The notes under the pieces were generated by a model that saw nothing but the letters and a program-made list of their open reading frames with translations, was not told the origin of the DNA and searched no databases. Positions 1-5,644 of a stretch of 6,257 nucleotides of DNA are shown here, in pieces. The stretch is from an uncultured Chlorobiaceae bacterium (GTDB lineage: Bacteria; Bacteroidota; Chlorobiia; Chlorobiales; Chlorobiaceae), in the NCBI GenBank assembly GCA_903904495.1, contig CAIVCU010000421.1, forward strand, positions 1-6,257, read 5' to 3'. Each line of letters starts with the position of its first letter. Positions within the stretch are counted from its first letter, which is position 1. A program made the position numbers and the translations under genes.

Positions 1-54
1 GCCTTCGGTATCGCCATATTTCTCATACCGTGCATTAACTTTCTGCTTTCCCAA
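1..54 (-). CDS. Possible 5' end of an unidentified gene, cut by the left edge
   Basis: On the minus strand a perfect GGAGGT (60-65) lies five bases before a TTG at 54-52. The frame from there stays open to the edge and reads MGKQKVNARYEKYGDTEG (18 residues, TTG taken as Met). The strong ribosome binding site and the charged, hydrophilic start look like a real gene, but there is too little sequence to assign a family. No ATG is available in this frame within the visible part. If real, it is transcribed leftward, in the same direction as the hydrolase. I call it from the binding site and the open frame only. Confidence 0.45.
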   Translation of the reverse strand, partial: MGKQKVNARYEKYGDTEG

Positions 55-89
55 ATTTCACCTCCGTTTAAAAAAAGCCCAGCCCTGAG

Positions 90-132
90 ATTGCGCCTCA
101 AGACAAGACCGAACTTGCAAACAGTGCGCAAT
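90..132. repeat. Short inverted repeat upstream of the left-edge gene
   Basis: ATTGCGC (90-96) and its reverse complement GCGCAAT (126-132) flank 29 bases, just upstream of the putative TTG start at 54 on the minus strand. They could be operator half-sites or chance. An AT-rich stretch with TATAAT-like words lies at 145-160, but no -35/-10 pair with good spacing could be built on either strand. Confidence 0.2.
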
Positions 133-189
133 ACTTTTTTGTTCGATAATATAATACAATTGACAACATCATTGTGAGGGGAAATCAGT

Positions 190-231
190 CGGCATTCGGC
201 AGTTGGCAGTTGGTAGTCGGCAGTGGGCAGT
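190..231. repeat. Tandem array of six 7-base units (YGGCAGT)
   Basis: Six contiguous heptamers can be read: CGGCATT, CGGCAGT, TGGCAGT, TGGTAGT, CGGCAGT and GGGCAGT. Every unit has GG at positions 2-3 and T at position 7, and differences are single substitutions. The array lies between the left-edge gene and the 3' end of the hydrolase gene. A seven-base unit cannot encode a residue-periodic peptide without changing frame, and no credible gene covers it, so I treat it as a non-coding microsatellite-like repeat. Similar GGCAGTTGGCAGT runs are, to my knowledge, seen between genes in various bacteria, probably arising by replication slippage. Confidence 0.8.
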
Positions 232-313
232 CAAGGATGTTAAAGTTGACATGGGTATAGTGACTGCTTTGGGTTTGTTCTCCCCACTTCCGCAACCGGC
301 ACTAAAACAACTT

Positions 314-1138
314 TCAACTTCTCAGGAATTCCAGCAGGTCACTATTGAGCCTCTCTTTGTGCGTTTCCGCCAGACCGTGAGGCGCGCCCTCGTAAATCTT
401 CAGTGTTGCATTTTTCACCAGTTTAGCTGAACGTAAAGCTGCAGCTGCAATCGGGACAATCTGATCGTCGTCACCATGAAGGATTAATGTCGGGACGTCG
501 AACTTCTTGAGGTCTTCAGTAAAATCCGTCTCGGAGAACGCCTTGATACAATCGTAGGTGTTTTTGTGACCGGCCTGCATTCCCTGGAGCCAGAATGAGT
601 CGATCATGCCTTGGGAGACCTTGGAACCAACTCTATTAGCACCGAAGAACGGGCCGCTGGCGAAATCCTTGTAAAGCTGTGACCGGTCAGCAGCTGCATT
701 AAGGCGAATCTTGTCGAACACCTCTATCGGCAATCCAAGGGGATTATCTGCTGTTTTCAGCATCAATGGCGGAACTGCTGATATCAGTGCGGCTTTGGAG
801 AGGCGTTTTGTGCCATGACGGCCAATATAGCGGGCAACTTCTCCCCCACCCGCGGAAAAGCCGATCAGTACAGCACCATGCAGGTCAAGCATCTCGATGA
901 GCTCCGAGAGGTCGTCAGCATAGGTGTCCATATCATTGCCACTCCATGGCTGGCTCGAGCGCCCATGGCCACGACGATCATGAGCTATGCAACGATAACC
1001 GTTCGAAGCCAAAAACATCATCTGAGCTTCCCAGCTATCCGAACAGAGCGGCCAGCCATGGCTGAACACTACAGGCTCCCCTGTTCCCCAGTCCTTGTAG
1101 TAAATCCCGGTGCCGTCCCGCATCGTAATCATGCTCAT
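314..1138 (-). CDS. Alpha/beta hydrolase, cofactor-free chloroperoxidase/aryl esterase type
   Basis: A 274-residue single-domain alpha/beta hydrolase. HGWP (27-30) forms the oxyanion-hole loop, and DRRGHGRS (54-61) is the typical strand following it. The nucleophile is Ser95 in the elbow GFSAGG, where relatives more often have GHSxGG. The acid is Asp225 in HGDDDQIVP, and the catalytic His254 lies in GAPHGL. The Asp-His distance of 29 residues and the total length match bacterial cofactor-independent haloperoxidases and aryl esterases. Such enzymes hydrolyse esters or lactones and can form peracids in vitro; the true substrate cannot be told. There is no signal peptide, so it is likely cytoplasmic. 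I start at ATG 1138 because AGGAG (1146-1150) lies seven bases upstream; a TTG one codon earlier sits too close. It is divergent from the nitroreductase gene. No clear terminator follows it. Confidence 0.93.
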   Translation of the reverse strand: MSMITMRDGTGIYYKDWGTGEPVVFSHGWPLCSDSWEAQMMFLASNGYRCIAHDRRGHGRSSQPWSGNDMDTYADDLSELIEMLDLHGAVLIGFSAGGGEVARYIGRHGTKRLSKAALISAVPPLMLKTADNPLGLPIEVFDKIRLNAAADRSQLYKDFASGPFFGANRVGSKVSQGMIDSFWLQGMQAGHKNTYDCIKAFSETDFTEDLKKFDVPTLILHGDDDQIVPIAAAALRSAKLVKNATLKIYEGAPHGLAETHKERLNSDLLEFLRS

Positions 1139-1196
1139 CAATAAGCTCCTTTTGTTTATCTGCAGAAGTGAGTGCTTGCCCGAAAATTATATATTA

Positions 1197-1224
1197 AATA
1201 TATAACGTATAGATTACGCGACAA
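1197..1224 (-). promoter_or_regulatory. Candidate sigma-70-type promoter for the hydrolase gene
   Basis: On the minus strand TTGTCG (1224-1219) and TATATT (1202-1197) are separated by 16 bases and match the consensus at 4/6 and 5/6 positions. They lie about 60 bases upstream of the hydrolase ATG. A second, perfect TATAAT (1191-1186) lies closer to the gene but has no good -35 partner. Confidence 0.35.
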
Positions 1225-1252
1225 AAAGATAATTAATTTTGAGCATTTCGAA

Positions 1253-1281
1253 GTGACTTACAAAGATAGCAACTATATAAT
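1253..1281 (+). promoter_or_regulatory. Candidate promoter for the nitroreductase gene
   Basis: GTGACT (1253-1258) and a perfect TATAAT (1276-1281) are spaced by 17 bases. Transcription from here would give a leader of about 160 bases that includes the C8 tract at 1333-1340. Confidence 0.35.
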
Positions 1282-1449
1282 ATTTGTTTTTGAGTTTGGA
1301 TTGATCTGTAATCCGGGTTCGACAATCCATATCCCCCCCCTTTTCATACTTCCTAAAAACAGAACAGTTTTAAAATCAAGTTTTACGACAATGTTTATCT
1401 TGAACCCAACGGAGCATCATTGCCATTGCATACTTTCAACAATTTCAAT

Positions 1450-2286
1450 ATGACCAGAGTGCTTGATTTCGAAATCAACAAATCGAACTGTTCACGTTGT
1501 GGCCAGTGCGTCGCTGACTGTCCGTCGAGGATCATCTCCATGTCGGAGGATGGCTATCCATATATTCCTGCTGAAAAAGAGAGTGCTTGTTACAAATGCC
1601 AGCACTGTCTGGCGATCTGCCCTACCGGATCAGTCTCAATACTTGGCTTTGATCCGGCAGACAGCATTTGTCTTGCGGGCGGATATCCTGATCCTGACAA
1701 ACTTGAGACGCTGATCAAAGGGAGGCGATCAGTGCGCCGCTATAAGGATGAAAATCTTGATCCGGCACTTTTTCAAAAACTCCTTGATGTTGCCTGGCAC
1801 GCTCCAACCGGTGTTAACTCACGTCAGGTTCGTTTTACCGTATTAGACAACAAGGAGAAGGTTGCACAATTGCGTGATAACTTGATAGCCGGACTGGAAA
1901 GATTGATCAAAGAAAATGCTCTGCCGAAAAGGATGGAATCTTACGGCAACTTTGTCCGGATATGGAAGGAGCATAGCGTCGATATCATTTTTCGCAGTGC
2001 TCCTCATCTGGTGATCGCTTCGGCACCCAGGACTGTTCCAACCCCGGAGCCGGACTGTCTGATAGCCCTCTCGTATTTTGAGCTTTTTGCTCAAGCCAAT
2101 GGCGTTGGCACCGTATGGAACGGTCTGGCAAAATGGGCTATCAATGACATTTTACCGGAAAATCGACAGCTACTCGGCATTCCAGATGACCATCTGATAG
2201 GCTATGCAATGGTATTCGGCTACCCTGATGTTCACTTCACCCGTACCGTACAGCACTATCCGGCGCTGATTCACCGGGCATTATAG
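1450..2286 (+). CDS. Nitroreductase-family flavoprotein with N-terminal 2[4Fe-4S] ferredoxin domain
   Basis: A 278-residue two-domain protein. Residues 14-25 (CxxCxxCxxxCP) and 47-58 (the same spacing) bind two [4Fe-4S] clusters of bacterial ferredoxin type. From about residue 85 onward is a nitroreductase fold, with the FMN-phosphate-binding RRSVR at 92-96, PTGVNSRQ at 119-126 and GYAMVFGYP at 251-259 near the C-terminus. Fused proteins of this type are common in anaerobes and are thought to pass electrons from the clusters to FMN, reducing nitro compounds, quinones or other acceptors; the natural substrate is unknown. The start is uncertain. ATG 1450 fits the usual N-terminus but lacks a ribosome binding site. 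TTG at 1420, in frame, has GGAG (1411-1414) five bases upstream and would add ten residues. The gene is convergent with the SDR operon, with only 34 bases between stop codons and no obvious terminator hairpin. Confidence 0.93.
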   Translation: MTRVLDFEINKSNCSRCGQCVADCPSRIISMSEDGYPYIPAEKESACYKCQHCLAICPTGSVSILGFDPADSICLAGGYPDPDKLETLIKGRRSVRRYKDENLDPALFQKLLDVAWHAPTGVNSRQVRFTVLDNKEKVAQLRDNLIAGLERLIKENALPKRMESYGNFVRIWKEHSVDIIFRSAPHLVIASAPRTVPTPEPDCLIALSYFELFAQANGVGTVWNGLAKWAINDILPENRQLLGIPDDHLIGYAMVFGYPDVHFTRTVQHYPALIHRAL

Positions 2287-2320
2287 AACCTGTGACGGGA
2301 TGTGTCTCAGTGTGACGTTG

Positions 2321-3094
2321 TCAGAGTGTGCGTGTCTGTCCGCCATCAATATCAATAATGCTTCCCTGACAAAATCCTGCGATCGGGGAGGCAAGAAAAG
2401 CTACCATTTGTGCGATCTCATCCGGATCACCAAATCGAGCCACTCCGATTGATTGCGCCATAAGGGCAGGCGCACTCGATTTATCGATTCCATGTTGTGA
2501 TGCATAGCTTTCGATACGGGTCTGAAGACGCTCGGTTACAATTGAACCTGGATTTATCGCATTAACGCGTATGCCGTCACGGACACCTCGATCTGCCAGA
2601 GATTTTGTCAAATTGAGCAATGCGGCATTGACCGACCCTCCGATGGTAAACTCATCACTCCCTGTCCGTCCGCCAATACCGACAATGTTGACAATACTTC
2701 CCTGGCTTTTGATCAAATATGGCCACGCAACCCGACTGAGGCGCATGGCTCCGAAAAATTTCAGTGCAAATCCATCCATCCAGTCAGCATCGGGGATTGA
2801 AAGAAAATCACCCCGCTTTGTGGCGCCTGCGTTATTGACCAAAAGATCGATCTGTCCAAAACGTGCAATGGCAGCATCAACAACAGTTGCCGGCGCATCC
2901 GGATCACGCAGGTCGGTGGCCACTACTAACGTTTCAACAGGAAAAGACTCTGCCACCTCATCCAGTTGTTTTTGCAAGCGTGAAACAACTACTAACCTCA
3001 TTCCCTCGGCAGCCAGTATTTTTGCAATGCTTCTGCCGATACCGCGACTCGCACCCGTGACGATGGCTACCTTGCCGTTCAATTGTAAATTCAT
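2321..3094 (-). CDS. SDR-family protein lacking the catalytic tetrad
   Basis: A 257-residue Rossmann-fold protein of classical SDR length. The cofactor site is intact: TGASRGIG at 13-20, Asp61 in the TDLRD segment, NNAG at 87-90 and NPGSIVT at 181-187. The catalytic residues are not. Aligned by spacing to classical SDRs, the Asn is Lys112, the Ser is Gly139, the Tyr is Gly152 and the Lys is Asn156 (segment IGGSVNAALLN). The surrounding sequence is well kept, so this is not simple decay. I recall SDR homologues with the same GGxVNAAL segment, which would make it an established atypical subfamily. It may bind NAD(P)H without the usual hydride-transfer chemistry, or use other residues. Start ATG 3094 has GAGG seven bases upstream. 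It is the second gene of an operon, 29 bases after the intact SDR gene. Confidence 0.9.
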   Translation of the reverse strand: MNLQLNGKVAIVTGASRGIGRSIAKILAAEGMRLVVVSRLQKQLDEVAESFPVETLVVATDLRDPDAPATVVDAAIARFGQIDLLVNNAGATKRGDFLSIPDADWMDGFALKFFGAMRLSRVAWPYLIKSQGSIVNIVGIGGRTGSDEFTIGGSVNAALLNLTKSLADRGVRDGIRVNAINPGSIVTERLQTRIESYASQHGIDKSSAPALMAQSIGVARFGDPDEIAQMVAFLASPIAGFCQGSIIDIDGGQTRTL

Positions 3095-3123
3095 TCCACT
3101 GCCTCACTGCGGTTAAGATCATT

Positions 3124-3879
3124 TCAGAGAAACATACCGCCGGACGCTTCGATACGCTGCGCATTTACCCATCGGCAGTCGTCAGATACAAGGACTGCAA
3201 TGAGATCACCGATGTCGTCCGGGAGACCGACACGTCCCAAGGCTGTCTGAGATGCAACGAATGAGTTAAGCTGCTTGTTGTCACGGACATTCCCTCCGCC
3301 AAAGTCGGTCTCTATTGCTCCCGGGGCCAGGACATTAACTGAGATGCCCCGGTGACCGAGCTCTTTGGCAAGGTATCTGGTAAGCACTTCAATAGCACCT
3401 TTCATCGATGCGTAGACTGCATATCCCGGCAACGCAAAGCGGGCAAGACCGGAAGAAACATTGAGTATGCGCCCGCCATCAGCCATCAACGGCACAAGCG
3501 CCTGGGTCAGGAAGAAAACACTTTTCAAGTGAACATTCATCAGATCATCAAACTGAGCTTCCGTCACATCACTAAAAGCAGCGTGGATACCCATTCCTGC
3601 ATTGTTGACAAGGATATCAAAACGTTCTACGCCCCATTGTGCCAATGTTTCCTGCACCTGGGTCTTGAAGGCCGGAATTCCTACAACAGAGCCAGCATCG
3701 AAATACAAAGCAGTCGCACGTGCACCCAGCTTTATACCTCCGGAAACGACCTCATCGGCAGCTGTCTTATTCTGTTTGTAAGTGATGATCAAATCAGTAT
3801 CGCGGGCGGCCAGTTTAAGGGCGGCATTTGCTCCAAGGCCCCGGCTTCCACCGGTTATGATGGCAATTTTACGAGTCAT
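3124..3879 (-). CDS. SDR-family oxidoreductase with intact active site
   Basis: A 251-residue classical SDR. TGGSRGLG (9-16) binds the dinucleotide, followed by NNAG (92-95). The active site is Ser143, Tyr156 and Lys160 (YASMK). The Asn of the tetrad is His117 by spacing, a substitution I believe occurs in many active members. APGAIETDF follows in the usual place, and the C-terminus ends SGGMFL. Basic residues near the end of the second strand (Lys35, Lys38) make NADP(H) more likely than NAD(H), which is only an inference. The closest sequences I remember are proteobacterial, which would suggest transfer. The substrate is unknown. I start at ATG 3879 because AAGGA (3887-3891) lies seven bases upstream; the in-frame TTG at 3894 would place this motif inside the gene. 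It is the first gene of a two-SDR operon, divergent from the H-NS-like gene. Confidence 0.92.
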   Translation of the reverse strand: MTRKIAIITGGSRGLGANAALKLAARDTDLIITYKQNKTAADEVVSGGIKLGARATALYFDAGSVVGIPAFKTQVQETLAQWGVERFDILVNNAGMGIHAAFSDVTEAQFDDLMNVHLKSVFFLTQALVPLMADGGRILNVSSGLARFALPGYAVYASMKGAIEVLTRYLAKELGHRGISVNVLAPGAIETDFGGGNVRDNKQLNSFVASQTALGRVGLPDDIGDLIAVLVSDDCRWVNAQRIEASGGMFL

Positions 3880-4121
3880 ATCTTCGTCCTTCAATATTTT
3901 GATTTCCGTTTAATCACAATGTATAGACTCAACGCCATAAAATATGTATTCCCATTGAAATGACCCAAAAAGGTGCATAAGACCGGCAGAAAAGGAACCG
4001 TTATTTAAAGTCCAGTGTTGATGATTGTAACAGGGTTTATTTGCAATGCAACATCTCTTTTCAATACATTGGTTTCCGAATCCGGAAGATGCCACAATAC
4101 AATATTAACAACAGCGTAAAT
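3880..4121. other. Divergent intergenic region between SDR operon and H-NS-like gene
   Basis: This 242-base stretch must carry the start signals for both divergent units. I found no convincing -35/-10 pair. A TACAAT word (4098-4103) lies 18 bases before the H-NS-like start codon but has no -35 partner. A small inverted repeat, TTCCG-AATC-CGGAA (4074-4087), could be a protein-binding site. Open frames crossing the region on either strand have no coding character. Confidence 0.4.
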
Positions 4122-4439
4122 ATGACGAGACTTACAGAGATCAAAGCTAAAATAGCTGAACTGCAAAAAGAGGCAGATGAAGTTTTTAAAAATGACAAAC
4201 AAGGTGCTATAGCTGATATTATATCAAAAATGTTTGCATACAATATCAGTGCCGAAGAGCTTCAGAAAAGGGAAAAAGCCACTCGATCCGCCTCAAATGC
4301 TTCAGCTCCAATTAAGTACAGGAAAAGTGCATATGAATATTGGGGAGGCAGAGGGCCAAAACCAAAATGGGTAAAAGAGGTCGAAGAGCAGGGTGAAAAC
4401 CTTGAGGTATACAGGGTTCAAGAAGAAATAACACAGTAG
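4122..4439 (+). CDS. H-NS-family nucleoid-associated protein
   Basis: A 105-residue protein with the two-part H-NS layout. Residues 1-55 are helical and charged (MTRLTEIKAKIAELQKEADE onward), the expected coiled-coil oligomerisation region. A short Ala/Ser linker (53-63) follows. The C-terminal part has KYR (65-67) and WGGRGPKPKW (74-83), matching the WxGxGRxPxW DNA-binding motif that contacts the AT-rich minor groove. Lys80 replaces the usual Arg of the QGR-type core. Members compact DNA and silence AT-rich or transferred genes. About 22 residues after the motif are acidic and unlike classical H-NS. I start at ATG 4122, which gives the normal family N-terminus; the longer frame from 4041 adds unrelated sequence. 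No Shine-Dalgarno sequence precedes the start. Confidence 0.85.
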   Translation: MTRLTEIKAKIAELQKEADEVFKNDKQGAIADIISKMFAYNISAEELQKREKATRSASNASAPIKYRKSAYEYWGGRGPKPKWVKEVEEQGENLEVYRVQEEITQ

Positions 4440-4522
4440 TCTTTTTCGGATTTTGGCCATTCGATAGCAGCATGCGACGCATTGAGAAAATAAAAGCATC
4501 TTTGGATGGCCTCAAGCAAATT

Positions 4523-4582
4523 GGTAAGTTAAAGTGGCCCCCACCTGGTAACCAAAAAGTGGCTGAGTTTAAGTTGGTAACC
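4523..4582. repeat. Short direct repeats GGTAA / AAAGTGGC, possible insertion-sequence remnant
   Basis: GGTAA occurs at 4523, 4547 and 4576, the last two as GGTAACC. AAAGTGGC occurs at 4531-4538 and 4556-4563. The pattern is GGTAA, 2-4 bases, AAAGTGGC, repeated after about 24 bases, then a third GGTAACC. The AAAGTGGCCCCC-like word recalls the multiple terminal repeats of IS21-type elements, but no transposase lies nearby, so at most this is a solo end. It could instead be a cluster of regulator binding sites between the H-NS-like gene and the next one. Confidence 0.45.
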
Positions 4583-4675
4583 TGAACTGTTCATGCGCCC
4601 TTTCATAGCGCCATGTGTCGTAAAGCATCAGAACGGTTCATGCCTGCGTACCATAACAGTAAAGACGAGTTCAGA

Positions 4676-4867
4676 ATGAACAAGCCATGGCATGAGTTGA
4701 ACAAAATTCCACCTAATGCCACACTCGAACAGAGGGTGCGCTGGCATCTTGAGCATGCCAAACAATGTGGGTGCCGACCAGTACCAAGTTCAGTCGTTGA
4801 AGAAATGAGGAAAAGAGGAATCCCGCCACCACAGCTGGTTCTGCGGCCTGACCAAAGAAAAAAATGA
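4676..4867 (+). CDS. Small protein of unknown function, 63 residues
   Basis: The protein begins MNKPWHELNKIPPNATLEQR, continues with a helical RVRWHLEHAKQCGCRPVPSS segment (20-39), then a second helix VEEMRKRG (40-47), and ends with a basic tail. Two cysteines (CGC, 32-34) and three histidines (7, 24, 27) could bind a metal or take part in redox chemistry, but no known motif is complete. I have the impression of seeing similar short HELNK...TLEQR...WHLEH...CGCRP proteins annotated as hypothetical, but I cannot name a family. The start at ATG 4676 is chosen because the sequence becomes protein-like there. An in-frame ATG at 4613 would add 21 residues without a ribosome binding site. The binding site for 4676 is weak. 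Transcribed in the same direction as the H-NS-like gene, 236 bases downstream of it. Confidence 0.7.
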   Translation: MNKPWHELNKIPPNATLEQRVRWHLEHAKQCGCRPVPSSVVEEMRKRGIPPPQLVLRPDQRKK

Positions 4868-4901
4868 TAATTCAGAAAGATTTATTGAAAGAAAACTCAA
4901 C

Positions 4902-4932
4902 ATCCTGCGTAGTAGTTTATAGGAAGCAGGAT
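4902..4932. repeat. Perfect 7-base inverted repeat between two small genes
   Basis: ATCCTGC (4902-4908) and GCAGGAT (4926-4932) can pair around a 17-base loop. It lies 34 bases after the 63-residue gene and 43 bases before the exported-protein gene. There is no U-run after it, so it is not a classical terminator. It could be an mRNA-stabilising hairpin or an operator. Confidence 0.35.
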
Positions 4933-4975
4933 AATCCCGGTTCCAATGAATTATCAAACTCAAACTTACTGACAA

Positions 4976-5245
4976 ATGAAAAAGAATTTTATCGCAGGCG
5001 TTATCGTATCACTTGCTATCTCCGGAATTTTCGGTGGCGTTTCTTTCGCAGCTGACAAAGCAGCCGACAAAGCAGCAGCAAAAGCAGCTCCAGCAGCAGC
5101 AGCAGAAGCAGCTCCAGCAGCAGCAAAAGCAGAAGTAAAGGCAGAGAAGAAAGTTGCCAAGAAAGCAAAGAAAGCTAAAAAGGCAAAGAAAGTTTCAAAG
5201 AAAGCAGCCAAGAAAGTTGAAGCAGCAGCACCAGAAGCAAAGTAA
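4976..5245 (+). CDS. Exported Ala/Lys-rich low-complexity protein (histone H1-like tail)
   Basis: An 89-residue protein. Residues 1-25 are a clear Sec signal peptide: MKKN, a hydrophobic core (5-22) and cleavage expected after SFA at 25 or one residue later. The mature part is almost only Ala, Lys, Glu, Pro and Val. Its first half (26-57) is Ala-rich with AAP and AAE repeats. Residues 58-80 are strongly basic with repeated KKA/AKK units, and a short acidic end follows. The basic half resembles histone H1 and bacterial Hc1/AlgP tails, which bind DNA, but the signal peptide places it in the periplasm or outside. Binding of polyanions such as lipopolysaccharide, extracellular DNA or cell wall is a guess. 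The DNA is rich in GCA and AAA/AAG codons and slippage-prone. No ribosome binding site is visible. A terminator follows 96 bases after the stop. Confidence 0.8.
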   Translation: MKKNFIAGVIVSLAISGIFGGVSFAADKAADKAAAKAAPAAAAEAAPAAAKAEVKAEKKVAKKAKKAKKAKKVSKKAAKKVEAAAPEAK

Positions 5246-5341
5246 GCTTTCCGCTTCTTGACAAGACCGATATATATTGATGGCTCGTGATGCATAGGAT
5301 GATGAGTAGATGAAAGAAAAGTCGTTAGTATTATAACAGAG

Positions 5342-5373
5342 AAAGCCCCTTCGCAAGTTGGGGCTTTTTTTTT
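5342..5373 (+). terminator. Rho-independent terminator
   Basis: AAAGCCCC (5342-5349) pairs perfectly with GGGGCTTT (5360-5367) around a 10-base loop, with nine T at 5365-5373. It ends transcription of the exported-protein gene. On the other strand the same hairpin is followed by a shorter T-rich stretch (TTTCTCTGTT), so it may also serve the convergent broken gene that stops at 5382. Confidence 0.9.
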
Positions 5374-5381
5374 AACCTTCT

Positions 5382-5607
5382 TCAGCCAACGAGTCCATTT
5401 TTCTTTGCAAACCTCCGTGTTTTTACCACTGTTGTCGATGAACAGTCCAGATACTTCGAAATCTCAATGACTGATCTTCCTTCCTGAATTTTTGGAAATG
5501 ATTCTTTTGGTCAAAGGAATTTTCAGAACGTGTGCGAAGGCGTCCGCGGAGAAATCTCCTCTCAGTTTTCTTTGATATTTACTTGACAAAGAGAAAAATG
5601 TCTTCAA
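5382..5607 (-). pseudogene. Small helix-turn-helix protein gene, broken by a one-base frameshift
   Basis: Reading from TTG 5607, with AGGTGA (5614-5619) six bases upstream, the frame gives MKTFFSLSSKYQRKLRGDFS and runs on to LTKRIISK (32-39). It then goes out of frame at an A5 run (5489-5493) and stops at 5464. Skipping one A restores a frame that continues IQEGRSVIEISKYLDCSSTT (40-59) and ends KKNGLVG before a TGA at 5384-5382. Joined, the 74-residue protein has a convincing homeodomain/resolvase-type helix-turn-helix: EGRSVIEISKYLDCSSTTV is the helix-turn-recognition-helix pattern. It may be a small DNA-binding regulator or a transposase/recombinase relative. The break could be a true mutation, a sequencing error or, less likely, a programmed +1 shift. 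It ends next to the terminator at 5342-5373. Confidence 0.6.
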
Positions 5608-5644
5608 GCGATATCACCTGTTGATTTGATTCTACCGATGAATA

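Larger units (their letters stand above)
1142..1449. other. AT-rich divergent intergenic region, promoters for both flanking genes
   Basis: This 308-base stretch separates the hydrolase and nitroreductase genes. An open frame across 1172-1453 is low-complexity, AT-rich, lacks a ribosome binding site and resembles no family, so I do not call it a gene. The region holds a candidate promoter on each strand and a run of eight C at 1333-1340 inside the presumed nitroreductase leader. The words CCGGGTTCGAC near 1314-1324 recall a tRNA T-loop, but no matching stems are present. Confidence 0.5.

Noticed and set aside
160..188. TTGACA at 160-165 as a plus-strand promoter
   Set aside because: No -10-like sequence at 16-18 bases, and no plus-strand gene follows.
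1308..1332. tRNA-like T-loop word GGGTTCGAC
   Set aside because: The flanking bases cannot form the T-stem, and no acceptor, D or anticodon arms are present upstream.
1172..1453. Plus-strand frame of 93 codons in the hydrolase-nitroreductase gap
   Set aside because: AT-rich composition, no ribosome binding site, no recognisable domain, and it spans the expected promoters and a C8 tract.
2571..3116. Long plus-strand frame of 181 codons
   Set aside because: It lies opposite the SDR gene, which has family motifs throughout; the frame shows no domain of its own.
4472..4585. 37-codon frame starting MRRIEKIKASLDGLKQIGK
   Set aside because: The first half looks protein-like, but there is no ribosome binding site and the second half is the GGTAA/AAAGTGGC repeat. 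It may be a fragment of a lost gene but cannot be supported.
4864..5055. Frame of 63 codons overlapping the stop of the 63-residue gene as ATGA, tempting as a coupled gene
   Set aside because: It overlaps the signal-peptide region of the exported-protein gene by 80 bases, has no protein-like character or ribosome binding site, and its 3' part is simply another frame of that gene.
5258..5277. TTGACA followed by TATATT after the exported-protein gene
   Set aside because: The spacing of 9 bases is far too short for a sigma-70 promoter, and only a terminator lies downstream before a convergent gene.
4966..5295. Minus-strand 109-codon Ala/Phe-rich frame
   Set aside because: Mirror of the Ala/Lys-rich gene caused by its GCA/AAA codon bias; the plus strand has a proper signal peptide and terminator.
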